A DNA stretch of 64,000 bases from Raffaelea ambrosiae (taxonomy: Eukaryota > Ascomycota > Sordariomycetes > Ophiostomatales > Ophiostomataceae): the NCBI GenBank assembly GCA_002778195.1, contig PCDI01000001.1:2930857-2994856 (forward strand), in the 5' to 3' direction. Positions 52,231 to 62,601 of this stretch are shown here, one piece after another. The notes under the pieces were generated by a model. That model was not told where the DNA came from and searched no databases. It saw nothing but the letters and a program-made list of their open reading frames with translations. Made by a program: the position numbers and the translations under genes. The stretch's first letter is position 1, and each line of letters begins with the position of its first letter.

Positions 52231-53546
52231 ATGCTGCCTCACTATCTTGCTGGTCTGGTGAGCCGGTGCTCGTCGCTGGTGCTCCCTCTTCTTCTGCTCG
52301 GCACGGCAGCAGAGGCCAAGCCGCTCCGCCCCGTGGACGATGGACACTGGGTGGACACGTGGACGTCCATGCCGCAGTTGGTCGAGCAGAGCAACATGCC
52401 GCCATCGCCGTTTGTGAGCTGTTGGCCAAGGACGGACGCCCATGAAAAACACGACTAACGCAAGCGCAGGCTTCGGGCGGCGCCACATTCAAGGATGCCA
52501 CGCTCCGGCAGACGCTTCACATGTCCATCGGGGCCAGCCGCATCCGCGTCCAGGTGTCCAACACGTTTGGCGGCAGCGACCTGCCCATCTCGGCGGCGTC
52601 GCTGGCCCTCCCCGCGGACGGCAAGGTCGGGTCGAACGCCATTGACGCCGCCACGCTGGCAGCGCTGACGTTTGACGGCGGCAAAGCCGGCACCACGGTG
52701 CCGCGCGGGCAGGTGGCGTACTCGGACCCGATCGACTTTGCCGTCCAGCCGCAGTCGATGCTGACGGTCACGCTGTACCTCGCGAGCGGCCAGGCCAGCA
52801 GCAGCATCACGGGACACCCGGGCAGCCGCACGACAAGCTGGATGCAGACGGGCAACCACGTGAATGCCACGGCGGTGGCGGGCGGCGCCAGCACCAAGCA
52901 CTGGTACTACCTGACGGCCGTCGAGGCCTGGGCGCCGGCCAACACGAGCGCGCTCGTCATCCTGGGCGACAGCATCACCGACGGCCGCGGCAGCACCGAC
53001 GACGCCAACAACCGCTGGCCCGACCTGGTGCTGGCCAAGCTGCAGGCCGCCGGCGTCACCAACCTGGGCGTCAACAACCAGGCCGCCGGCGGCAACTGCG
53101 TGCTCAGCGGCGGCCTCGGCCCGCCGCTGATGAGCCGCTACAAGCGCGACGCCCTGCAGCAGGCCGGCGTCAAGTACGTGCTCATCTTTGAGGGCACCAA
53201 CGACATCGGGTCCGCGGACGCCAGCGCCGACGCCCTCATCCGCGGCTTCACCACGATCATTGCGGACTGCAAGGCCGCCGGGCTCAAGGTGTTCGGCGCC
53301 ACCATTACGCCCTTTGGCGGCAACAGCTATGGCGGCGGCGGACACGACGCGGCCCGCAAGCGCGTCAACGACTGGATCCTGACGAGCGGCAAGTTTGACG
53401 GCACCGTCGACTTTGACAAGCTGCTGGCCGACCCGGCCAGTCCGGCGCGGCTGCTCAGCAAGTTCGACAGCGGGGACCACTTGCACCCGAGCGTGGCCGG
53501 GTACCAGCACCTTGCCGACAACTTTCCACTGGATCTGTTCAAATGA
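52231..53546 (+). CDS. Secreted SGNH-family hydrolase (GDSL esterase-like)
   Basis: Predicted extracellular esterase or acetylesterase. Two exons, 52231-52413 and 52470-53546, give 419 aa; the 56-bp intron has a GTGAGC donor, an ACTAACG branch point and a CGCAG acceptor. The start at MLPHYLAGLVSRC gives a good signal peptide cut after about TAAEA; an in-frame ATG 31 codons upstream would place a hydrophilic leader in front and is rejected. Block I is GDSITDGRGS with S229, block II includes the Gly in NNQAAGGN, block III is GTNDIG with N305 and block V is GDHLHP with D397 and H400. All four catalytic or oxyanion elements are intact. The N-terminal 150 residues form a beta-rich domain seen in fungal homologues. 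Confidence 0.94.
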
Positions 53547-53883
53547 GTAGAGAGAGAGAGAGGGGGGGGGGGATGTAGATATGGTGGGCCGGTTGAAAGA
53601 GGTACAATCATTAGCATAAGTGGATCTGAAAATAAACCAGGGACAAACAAGAACCGTCTAATGGAAAAAAAGGGGGATGTAAAAACTAGGCAAGAGAATG
53701 TACAGAATCAAGACGGATCAGGACAGAGACCCCCCCCCCCCCCCCATGGAAGAATCATTTTTGCTCTCCTTTCCTGCTGATATGGACAAACATATGAAGA
53801 AAAAAAGAGAAAAAAAAACATCAAATACGTTTATACAAAAAAAAAAAAAAAGAAACGCCTTGAAATGCTCCCAACGATATGGC
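53547..53883. other. 3' intergenic between convergent genes
   Basis: 337 bp between the SGNH hydrolase stop (+) and the last exon of AP-2 mu (-). Holds a GA run, a G run, a C run of about 16 (53731-53746) and A-rich tracts. Confidence 0.75.
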
Positions 53884-55393
53884 TCAAAATCTGGACAGTT
53901 GTTAGTATGTAGCGTGGCCAATGAATTTTTTTGGAGACGGACCACCCCCCTTGACTCACCGTATCTCGTAGCTGCCTGCCCGGGTCATGTACCGCACCCA
54001 CTTGACACTGCTGTAGTTGCTCTTCTCAAAGACCTTGAGATACCGCACCAGCAGCCCGCTGCTGGTAAACATCAGCAGGCTGAAGTCCATGCTCAGCGGC
54101 GGGCGGCTCCAGGTCTTCTGGTTGGTCATGCTGGTCAGCTCGGCCTCGGCCTCGAGCACGTACTCGGACTGGCCGGTGAAGCGGCTGATCTTCCACACAA
54201 TGTTGTTCTCCGACGGCTCGTACTTGGCCTTGCCCTGCGTGCAGCGCTCGTTGATGCGCGCCGTGTTGAGCGGCGTGGGGATGCGGATGACGACGTTGGT
54301 GGCAAACAGCTTGGGCCCAAAGTTGGCGCGCACGCCGATGCTGTACTCGACCTTGGTCTTGCCGACCTCGTTGACGATCGCGTGCACCTTGAAGGGCAGG
54401 TTGACGTTCTCGGTCGAGCGGTAGCGCATCAGCTCGAACTCGCCGTCGGGCGGCACAAACGAGATGATGCGGTCCGAGTCGAACTTGCCCAGCTTGACGC
54501 ACTGGTGGAACTGGCAGTCCTCCAGCGTGACGCTGCCCGCCGCCGCCTTGGTCGCCTTGCTGCCCATGCGGTTGCCCGACGGCAGGCTCTGCAGCGCGTC
54601 CGAGTCCAGCAGCAGCCGGTCGTTGAGCCCAAACTTGCACTCCGGCGTGCCCGACAGGTACGCCCGCATGATGATCTGCCCGCTGACGTCCGCCCGCAGC
54701 ACCGCGCCGGTGGCGGACATCAGCAGGTTGACGTCCTCGATCACGTCCACAAACGCCTCGTTCTTGCGGTACTTGACGTCCGCCTTGCGCCACGACAGCG
54801 CGCCCGTGGCCTGCATCGTGATCTTGGCCGAGTCCTCGGCGCGGTGCTCCGTCTTGACGCCCTCGGTCGTGATGTACATCTTGAGCGTGTCGGTCTCGGT
54901 GTTTTGGGGGTAGCCAAAGTCGATGATCTCTGGAGAAGGGCGTTGTCCGTCAGTGAAAAGAAGACAAAACAAAAGACGGCCAAAAGAAGAGACCGTCCAG
55001 AAACACAACAGCCGAACAGCACCGCCGAAGCCATCCACACGCCACAAACTACACACCATCCAAAAGCTCGTAGACGAGCACAAAGTTGTTCTTGACGGCC
55101 TCCTCGTCAAACTTGCCAAAGTACCCCCGGCCCAGCGCGATCAGCCGGTAGAGGAACTCGAACACGAGCGCGGCATTGGCGTTGCTCTTGGTGACCGCCA
55201 CCAGGTAGATGTTCTCGTGCTTGACATGGCTGAACGTCGTGCTGCCCAGCGTCAGGATGGGCGACCGCACCTGCGTGTTCGAAATCACCTGGATCCGGAA
55301 CACATCGGCCAGCCGCGGCCGACAGTCGTTGCGGAAGGCGCGAAAGATCAGGTTTTCGCCCTTTTGGTTGAAAATGAGGATACCGGACAGCAT
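53884..55393 (-). CDS. AP-2 clathrin adaptor complex subunit mu
   Basis: Medium chain of the endocytic AP-2 adaptor; binds YxxPhi cargo signals and PIP2 at the plasma membrane. Three exons, 55393-55057, 54929-53960 and 53890-53884, give 437 aa, against 435 in human AP2M1. The longin-like N-terminus reads MLSGILIFNQKGENLI, then VRSPILTLGSTTF and FGKFDEEAVKNNFVLVYELLDEIIDFGYPQNTE across the first splice. The mu homology domain follows (WRKADVKYRKNEAFVDVIE, GVRANFGPKLFATNVVIRIPTP, EYVLEAEAEL). The last exon is only 7 nt: exon 2 stops at CG before GTGAGT, a TACTAAC branch point lies in the 69-bp intron, and the acceptor TCCAG precedes A-TTT-TGA. This gives SYEIRF, the usual fungal end; reading through would end at SYEIR. 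Confidence 0.96.
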
Positions 55394-58209
55394 TTTCTTC
55401 TGGTCTCGGAAGGCAGATCGGCGACGACCGGAAGTTGTAGTAGGGATGCCGAGGAGCTCCTCGCAGTATTATCAGAGGGGGCGATTAGGGGTAAATGCAA
55501 GCTCAAAATGCGCCCAAAGCAAAAAAAAAGGCGCCCGCGGCGGTGGACGGGGGCCGTGTGCCGGTGAGCAGAAATCCCACGGTCGACAACCTGTGAACTG
55601 GCAACAGCAGAGGAGCGATGGTTTTCGGGGTTCACAGACGACGTCACTCGGGTGCACAAAGAGGAAGTGTTGTCGGTGTCGCTCAGACCGAGTGGAAGAC
55701 AAGGGTCCCCTTCCCGTGTTTGATTTGGTGATGTGCTCCCGGCAGAATTGGCGATGACAGACGGGCGGTGAGCGGTGGAGAAGCATAGACAGAGGGGGGG
55801 GTCGTATTATGTCAGCGGGTATTTTTGGGCCGGAAAGTGAATTTGGGGGCAGTCACTCCCTGGAAGGACGGTCGCGCCTGCCTGTAAGATACTCGTACTG
55901 GTCTCCTCAGCAAATATGGCATCGCGATGCACATCAGAATGAGAAATGGTTCCCAACTCTTCCAGGACCAGGGGCCGTCCGTCTTCAATCTCGATCTTTC
56001 AGTAGCCACATAGCCGTCGTTTGATCCAAGGTCCTTTCTTCTTTCCTGTCTTGTGATCTTTTGGCCTAGCATTGCAGCGAACAAGTCCAAGCTCCAGAAT
56101 GAGCTTGCACGAAAAAGATCTCGTCATCGGCTCCTGGCAGACACGCTGGATGGGTCGCGGTTACGGGTGGCCACTTCGTGCAGTCCGTCTGCGTGTGGCT
56201 GTTCTCATGGCCACCGAGACAGAGACATAGACACGGACACAAACGCACAGCTGCACACACCTCCTCACCTTAAGACAACCCCCCGGGCAACACACCGGCA
56301 ATGCACTCCTCAGAATCAGACGACATATGGCAAGCCTCTTGTTTTTTAAGACAAAATTGAGGCAATGACAGTACACACAACCCCTGTTGTTCAACAGAGG
56401 GATCGTGATGGCGGCGGCAACGCCAAATAGACGACAGCACTCCAGGAAGGATCGTGATGTTTTGCATGTGAAGGACTATGCCGGCCCCTGCATTTGGTAT
56501 TGCAGGCACTTCTTCTCGGCGTGGCCTGTCACGTTTTCCGACCGACGACGCCGACAGGCCAGTGGCAATTGCCGGTCAGAGAAACGGGGGCACGCCTTGG
56601 GACTCTCCGCCGACACTGGCAGACCAAGCCCGGGACGGACATCTGGACGAGCTATAACAATGCCACTTCCGGCTATGTCTCTTTGATTTCAGATTTTAAG
56701 CAGGCTGACTTCGTATCTGGGTTTACGGCCATCCGTCGGCGACGCGTTTCAGCCTGGGCGTTCTGCTTGCACTGCGAGTCTCCAACAAATCAGTCCACCT
56801 GACCACGGAGGCTGGCAGACCGGCCTTGGCCCTCGGTCTTCTTCGCCCCTACGGCCGTCTGTTCTAGCCCCCCCCTCGGCATGGCACTTGATCCTCTTGG
56901 TCCTGGTCCTGGGGCTTGTTGGAGGCAGTCTCTGAGGCAGTCTCCGAGGAGAAAGATGCCCGTCTCTTCTGGGCGCCTAGGGCACTGCCCAATCGCGCCA
57001 AGTGGCCTGCTCACCTTTCTCGGTTACTGGTCATACCATGCTCGCTGATGCTCATTGGCTTCGTCGTTGGTTCTTTTCCAACCCCCGTTGCAGCTCCGGT
57101 TGCAGTCCCTGTGGCCCAAAACGGGCAGCGGACATGCTGGCTGTGGTTTGCATGTGCCTGTGTGTCTGGGTTCATCGCCCCACTGCGACCGACAGAAGAG
57201 ACCATGTCTCTGTCCCAGCACCGCTCGTGGACACCACCATAGGGCAGCAGCGGACCTAGCGGTTGCTGTGCGACTTCCGGTCTTGCCAGAACTTGTAAGT
57301 CCGGAGAGCGGGCTTTCATGCTCTTATCACATTGTCTATCATAGTGACAACTCAGTCCGCATGGGGCGGGAAAAGTCTCTCCGTCTCTGGACAAGTTCGC
57401 TCTCGCTGTTGCTGAGAGACTGTCCGGTCTTCGCGGCCAAGTGTTCGCAGCCCGATCGATGCCCCCCCCCTCAGGCGTCAACACAGCGGGTTGGCTGGAA
57501 CATGGAGGATTGGAGCTGGGTGCTCTGTCTCCTGTTATTCGTTCGTCTCGAAGTTGTGGCGTAGCGTCTTTGCCGAGTTCCTCGCCCTACAAAGATCTAC
57601 CCAGACTTCCTCGTCGGAGCCTCCGCATCACCAAGCCCAGTTGATCCCTTCAGCCTGCATTGCTCACCTTTGCTTAGTCGTGGCCATGTTTCGGTTCTCG
57701 TGTGGGCTTCTGCTCGGTGGATGTGACCTGGCCTCGATCACTGCATGCGCTGCTCGATCTTCCCCGTGTGGGCCGACGGGCCTCCAGGATGTGAACCAGC
57801 CCTGTTCTTCCAGACACAACTACCACTGGGTTCTAGAAACACCCTCCCCATCCGGCAGCCGCATACGCCAGTGCTCAGTAGCGGACGGGATGGATATATA
57901 GCAACCTGCGCTCTCCCCTTTGCCGTAATACTCGGGCCACCCTATCAACCACAGCCCTATCCATCCCTTGTCTCTTCCTGTCTCTCTTTTCCAGACGCTT
58001 CTCGTGACGTCTTATGTATTGTATTGTCCATGTTCTCGTCATTTCTTTGCCTGAATCTGTTCTTATAGACATTTGCACGCTGCACTTGGTACCTTTCAAA
58101 CATCTCGCCCGGCCCCCCTTTGCAACTACCTACCACCCTTTTCTTTGGCTGCAAACAGTCGCCGACTATTAACAGTTTCGTTATCTACCCACCTTTGTGC
58201 TTTTCCAAC
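55394..58209. other. 2.8-kb divergent intergenic region
   Basis: Between AP-2 mu (-) and the bestrophin-like gene (+). Open frames are short and mutually overlapping with no domain. Pyrimidine-rich sequence near 57960-58200 is the likely leader of the bestrophin-like gene. Confidence 0.6.
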
Positions 58210-60598
58210 ATGGCTGATGACGGAGGTGGTGCCGCCGCCCCCTCAGGCGATGTTGGGGGCGGTTCGAGTGCCGGCAACGGTGGAGGCGGCGGAGGCAATG
58301 GCGGAAGCAGTGGAGGACCTGTTACGGTGTCGTCTGGAAGCCCTGGGGCTGACTCTGGTGGCGCCAGCAGCGGTGGCTCGTCCTGGGGCGCAGGAGGGGC
58401 ACCAGCAGCGACTCCGGGCACCACGGGCGGAGACGGCAATGCTTCTGCGTTGGCCACGGCCACGGCCGTCAACGATTCGAACGTCATGCCGCCCGCCTTC
58501 AACGTCGCCGAGGCACGCGGGCCACACCACGACGACGATCGAGACCAGGAGGACCCGGACCAGGATCTGGACTCGATCTTGCCCCCTGATCTGGCACGGC
58601 GATGGCGACGTCTCTCGAGGTCTGCGCCTCTTGCTGCGCACATGTACGCTCGGGGCCCGTTTGGCCGACATCACCAGTTGGATCTGGACGACTACTTTGT
58701 GAGTGTGGCTGCGTTTGCGTCGGTGCTGCTTCTGGCGGAGGAAGGGCTCTGCTGACTTTGTTGTGCCATGCTGCAGACGGGACCCCGGGACACGCAGAAA
58801 CACTCAAAGTGGCCCATGTTTCTGCAAATGCACGGCAGCATCCTGCCCAAAATGGTGCTGCCGCTGGCCGCCGTGGGTCTCTGGGCAACGCTGGTGACCA
58901 GCATCTCGACCTTTACGAAATACAACAGTGAGTCCGCCGTCTCTTTGTCTCGGACCCATCCATCATACCGTGGTTTCTGCAGTCTGGATCACGAGTCCGC
59001 ATGCATGTCTTCGGCACCGAAAGACTTTTCAAACATGCTGACAGTTCTGTCTCTTAGTGGGCATCAGCTCCATCCTCTTGACCGTGACTGGTTTTGTGGT
59101 GGGCTTGGGTCTGAGTTTCCGCAGCTCGACTGCCTATGAAAGGTGAGAAGACTTGGCGCAGATTTGGAGCAGATTGGCTGGCATATTGGGAGCATGCCTG
59201 TTCTCTGTCAGTGTCACTAACGAGAGGGTGCAGATATGCCGAGGGGCGTCGGTACTGGGCCCAGCTGATCCAGGCCAGCCATTCGCTTGGTCGAGTCTTC
59301 TGGGTGCATGCCATCGAGCGAGAGGAACACAGAGAGAAAGACATTCTGGCCAAACTGTGAGTTTCGTTGAGGTTTCCCCTTTTTGTCTTGTTTCAGGGGT
59401 CTTTGTGGTTGGTTCCACTGGCCAAAGGAGGAAAGACGAAGAAAAAAGAAGAAAAGAAGAAAAAGAGGAGAAAAAGAAAAGACTAGAGAAAAAAAAAAGA
59501 AAGAAAGAAAAAAAGAAAGAAAAGACGGAAAAAAAAGAAACTAATTCAACAATCTCTCGTCTCAGAACGGCCATAAACCTGCTTGTGGCCTTTGCAGTGG
59601 CCCTGAAGCACAAACTTCGCTTCGAGCCGTACACCGGCTACGAGGACCTCATCCACCTGGTGGGCCACCTGGACACCTATGCCAAGCAGGCCACGGAAAA
59701 GGAGCCCGAGAAGGTGCACGCGCCGCGGCCCAACCCGTTCAAGCTGTTCGGCGAGTACCTGGGCCTGTCCTTTGCGACGAGCAACCCGCGGCGGGCCATC
59801 AAGCAGTCGTCGCAGCCGCTGGGCAACATGCCGCTGGAGGTGATCTCGTACGTGGCCTGCTTCACGGACGAGCTCGTGGCCAACGGCCAGCTGACGGTGC
59901 CCATGCACCAGACGCTGGCGTACAACAACATTGCGGTGCTGAACGAGGTGATGATGGGCACGGAGCGCGTGCTGACGACGCCGCTGCCCATTGCCTACTC
60001 GATTGCCATCTCGCAGATCACGTGGATCTACGTCTCGCTGCTGCCCTTCCAGCTCTTCTCGGCGCTGGGCTGGGTGACGATCCCGGCGACCGTTGTGGCG
60101 TCGTACATCATCCTGGGCATCCTGTTCATCGGCCGCGAGATCGAGAACCCGTTCGGCCAGGACGTCAACGACCTGCCGCTGGAGTCGTACTGCGCGCAGG
60201 TGGCGGCGGAGCTGGACATCATCGCGTCCAAGAAGAAGCACCGGTGCCAGGACTGGATCGAGTCGCTCGACAACAAGGTGCTGTTCCCGCTCAGCTCGAG
60301 CGGGTGGCACGTGTGGATGCAGCGCGGCGAGGAGCGCGTGCGCGAGGCGCTGGCGGCCAAGACGGAGATCGGCTTCGAGGCCCGCAAGGACATGATGGGA
60401 CAAGAACAGGGCCGCAACGAGGGCTCCCGCTTTGGCGCCATTGTGGCGGCGTCGCGGTCGCGGGCCGCCGCCGCCGTCGCTGCGGATGGAGGCCAGCAGG
60501 CGGCAGCGGCGGCCGCGGCCTGCTCGTCGCCGAGCAGCAACAGCGATATGTCCATCCAGAGCCACCAAACGTTCTCGTACGCGCAGGAGATGGTCTGA
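58210..60598 (+). CDS. Bestrophin-type anion channel protein
   Basis: Membrane protein of the bestrophin (UPF0187) family, predicted chloride/anion channel. Five exons, 58210-58698, 58777-58927, 59058-59142, 59234-59356 and 59566-60598, give 626 aa; all joins keep frame. The first 110 residues are Gly/Ser/Ala-rich and probably disordered. The channel core begins after DLDDYF: SKWPMFLQMHGSILPKMVLPLAAVGLWATLVTS, then GISSILLTVTGFVVGLGLSFRSSTAYERYAEGRRYWAQLIQ rebuilt over two splices, and IYVSLLPFQLF with GREIENPFGQDVNDLPLESYC near the end of the core. The C-terminus is Ala-rich and low-complexity. Intron 4 (209 bp) is a purine repeat in the sense strand; the others are 78, 130 and 91 bp. Ion selectivity is inferred from the family only. 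Confidence 0.93.
59424..59541 (+). repeat. Purine repeat inside bestrophin intron 4
   Basis: GAAAAGAAGAAAGAAAG-type run, sense-strand purine, filling most of the 209-bp intron. The frame stays open through it, so it could be mistaken for Lys/Glu-rich coding sequence. Confidence 0.85.
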
Positions 60599-62601
60599 GA
60601 AGAGAGGGAGAAGAAAGACAGACAGGCTTGCTCAAAGGTATGACATTGCTCTCAAGACCGGGTAGGCTTACTATTCTCGGATGGCTTGTTTGTGTCTTTT
60701 GTTTCTTTTCGGGTTTTCCTTGGCCATGATATACATGTTGCTGTACTGTTGTACTGGGCGGCTTTTTCTATATTGTTTTTTGTCTTTGTCTTTTTATCTT
60801 TGTCTCTTTGTCTCTTTGGTCTCCTTTGTCTTTGCCCTTTTTCGTCTCTCTCTGCTTGTCTGGCTGCAGCCAACAGTGGCTGGCCCGATTCAGTCAAATA
60901 GTTCTTATTTACGCGGATTTAGATTTCAGATTGCGTTGATGCTCTCTGTCTTTGTCTGTTTCTGTCTTTCGCGACTCCTGTATCTACGTTTGTGGTAGCA
61001 ACACACGTGAATGCAATGCTACAAGGTACAGGTTCAGAGAAAACCAGACTGCCAGCGGGTGCTCTGATCTTGACACCATCTCTTGCATGTACGGGACGGA
61101 GTTAGCACATACACTGCATGTCTCAGCCAGGCTGTCGAGACTGCCCGCATATATATGGCAGCCCACGCTAGATTCAGAGCAAAGGAAAAGAAGGAAACGA
61201 TACGGAAAAGCGAAAAAGAAGGAAGTGGGGAAAAAAGAAACAAAAAAAACAAAAAAAAACAACGTCGGACCCCAACGGCTCCTGGAATGCCATGTGCCGG
61301 CTGTCTTTGGCAAAGCCACATCACTCTTCCTTGTTTTTTTTTTTTTGCTGTCCGTCTTCTTCTCTTTCTTCCACTTTCCCACTTGATACTGTCTCACAAG
61401 CCCCCTTTTATCGAGCCTCAGCATCAAGCCACCAAGCACAGCCGCCCACACGTCACGGCCCCCGAAACATACATACTATGTACATGCCAACACGGCCCGT
61501 CTTCCCCAGATGAACTCTTCACGTACACAACATGATGGAAACGAATGGAAAGAAAACCCAGTGCCAACAAATGGGTCTGTTTTATCTCTTCTTTTCTTCT
61601 TTTCTCCTCGGCGAGAGCGCCCAAGACCGACGTAGCACGGCGAGGAACCGCCAGAAACAGTGTTGTTTTAGACCCTGATGAAATGTGCGAGACCAGCATC
61701 AGCGACCTACGTCTCTCTCGGTCTGACCGTTGTTGTTCATAAAGACGACAAGTCAAGTGGAAAAAGAAAAAAAAAAAGAGAAAAAAAAAAGGAGTCGCCC
61801 CAGGTTTTCCACGGAGAGGCGGCTCAAGATTGTCACCGTCTCGGGGGAAGGAGTTGCCCATTCTCCGGGGCTACGAGTTTGCTAGTCTTAGAGCCATTCC
61901 CCGGGCTACGAGTTTGCTGGTCTTTGAGAGTGTGGCACGAGAGCGGCTGTTGCAAGTAGGAGGCGGCCCTTGTTTGGCTGTTCTCTCAAGATCATTTCAC
62001 AACTCTGAAGATGCCTTCGCCATGCATATGCCTTGCCAGAGTCCATTTGTATTTCTAGTCCATATCATCCGACATCTCCTTTGTTTACAATCTTTCCCTT
62101 TCCTTCTCTTCCCCCAAACCCGGGCTGCCTCTCCCCGGCCAGACGAGACGCGTTCTGGGCCGCCATGGACATGGACACCGGCCCGCACCCCCCGTCCAGC
62201 GCATTCAGTGCCGCCATGTCGTCGTCGCCCAGCGCGGGCAGTACGCCTCGACGACGGTGCCGCGGCGCGTGTGGTAGTCGACAATCTCCCTTGGCTGGCT
62301 CCTTCGATCTGGTGGATCGGGGGGGGGAGTGTCGTTTGGATTCCATGTTCATCCCCTCGATGTGCCCGAGAGCCCCTAGCTGGACAGCCCCATGCGGCGG
62401 GCCCGGCCCTCGGAGTGTCCATGCCAGCCACAACGACGGGATCATCCACGCCCAAGCCATATGGGTACCTTGCGCCATGGCCGTCTCCCATGCCGGGGAG
62501 ACACATCCTGGGAGATGGACCGGCTCTGCGGCAGGGGTCGTGCGGCAGGAGAACGTGCGGCAGAAGACAGACATCCCCATAGACGGCCCTCCCCAGACAG
62601 C
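60599..62601. other. 3' intergenic between convergent genes
   Basis: 2 kb between the bestrophin-like stop (+) and the phospholipase D-like stop (-). Contains CTTTGTCT-type pyrimidine repeats near 60777-60850 and A-rich runs near 61230 and 61765-61790. The frames at 62000-62600 are extensions of shadows of the phospholipase D-like gene and have no support. Confidence 0.6.

Noticed and set aside
59357..59565. Lys/Glu-rich coding segment in the bestrophin-like gene
   Set aside because: The frame is open, but GTGAGT and CTCAG ends flank it, phases match and removing it restores family sequence (AKLTAINLLVAF).
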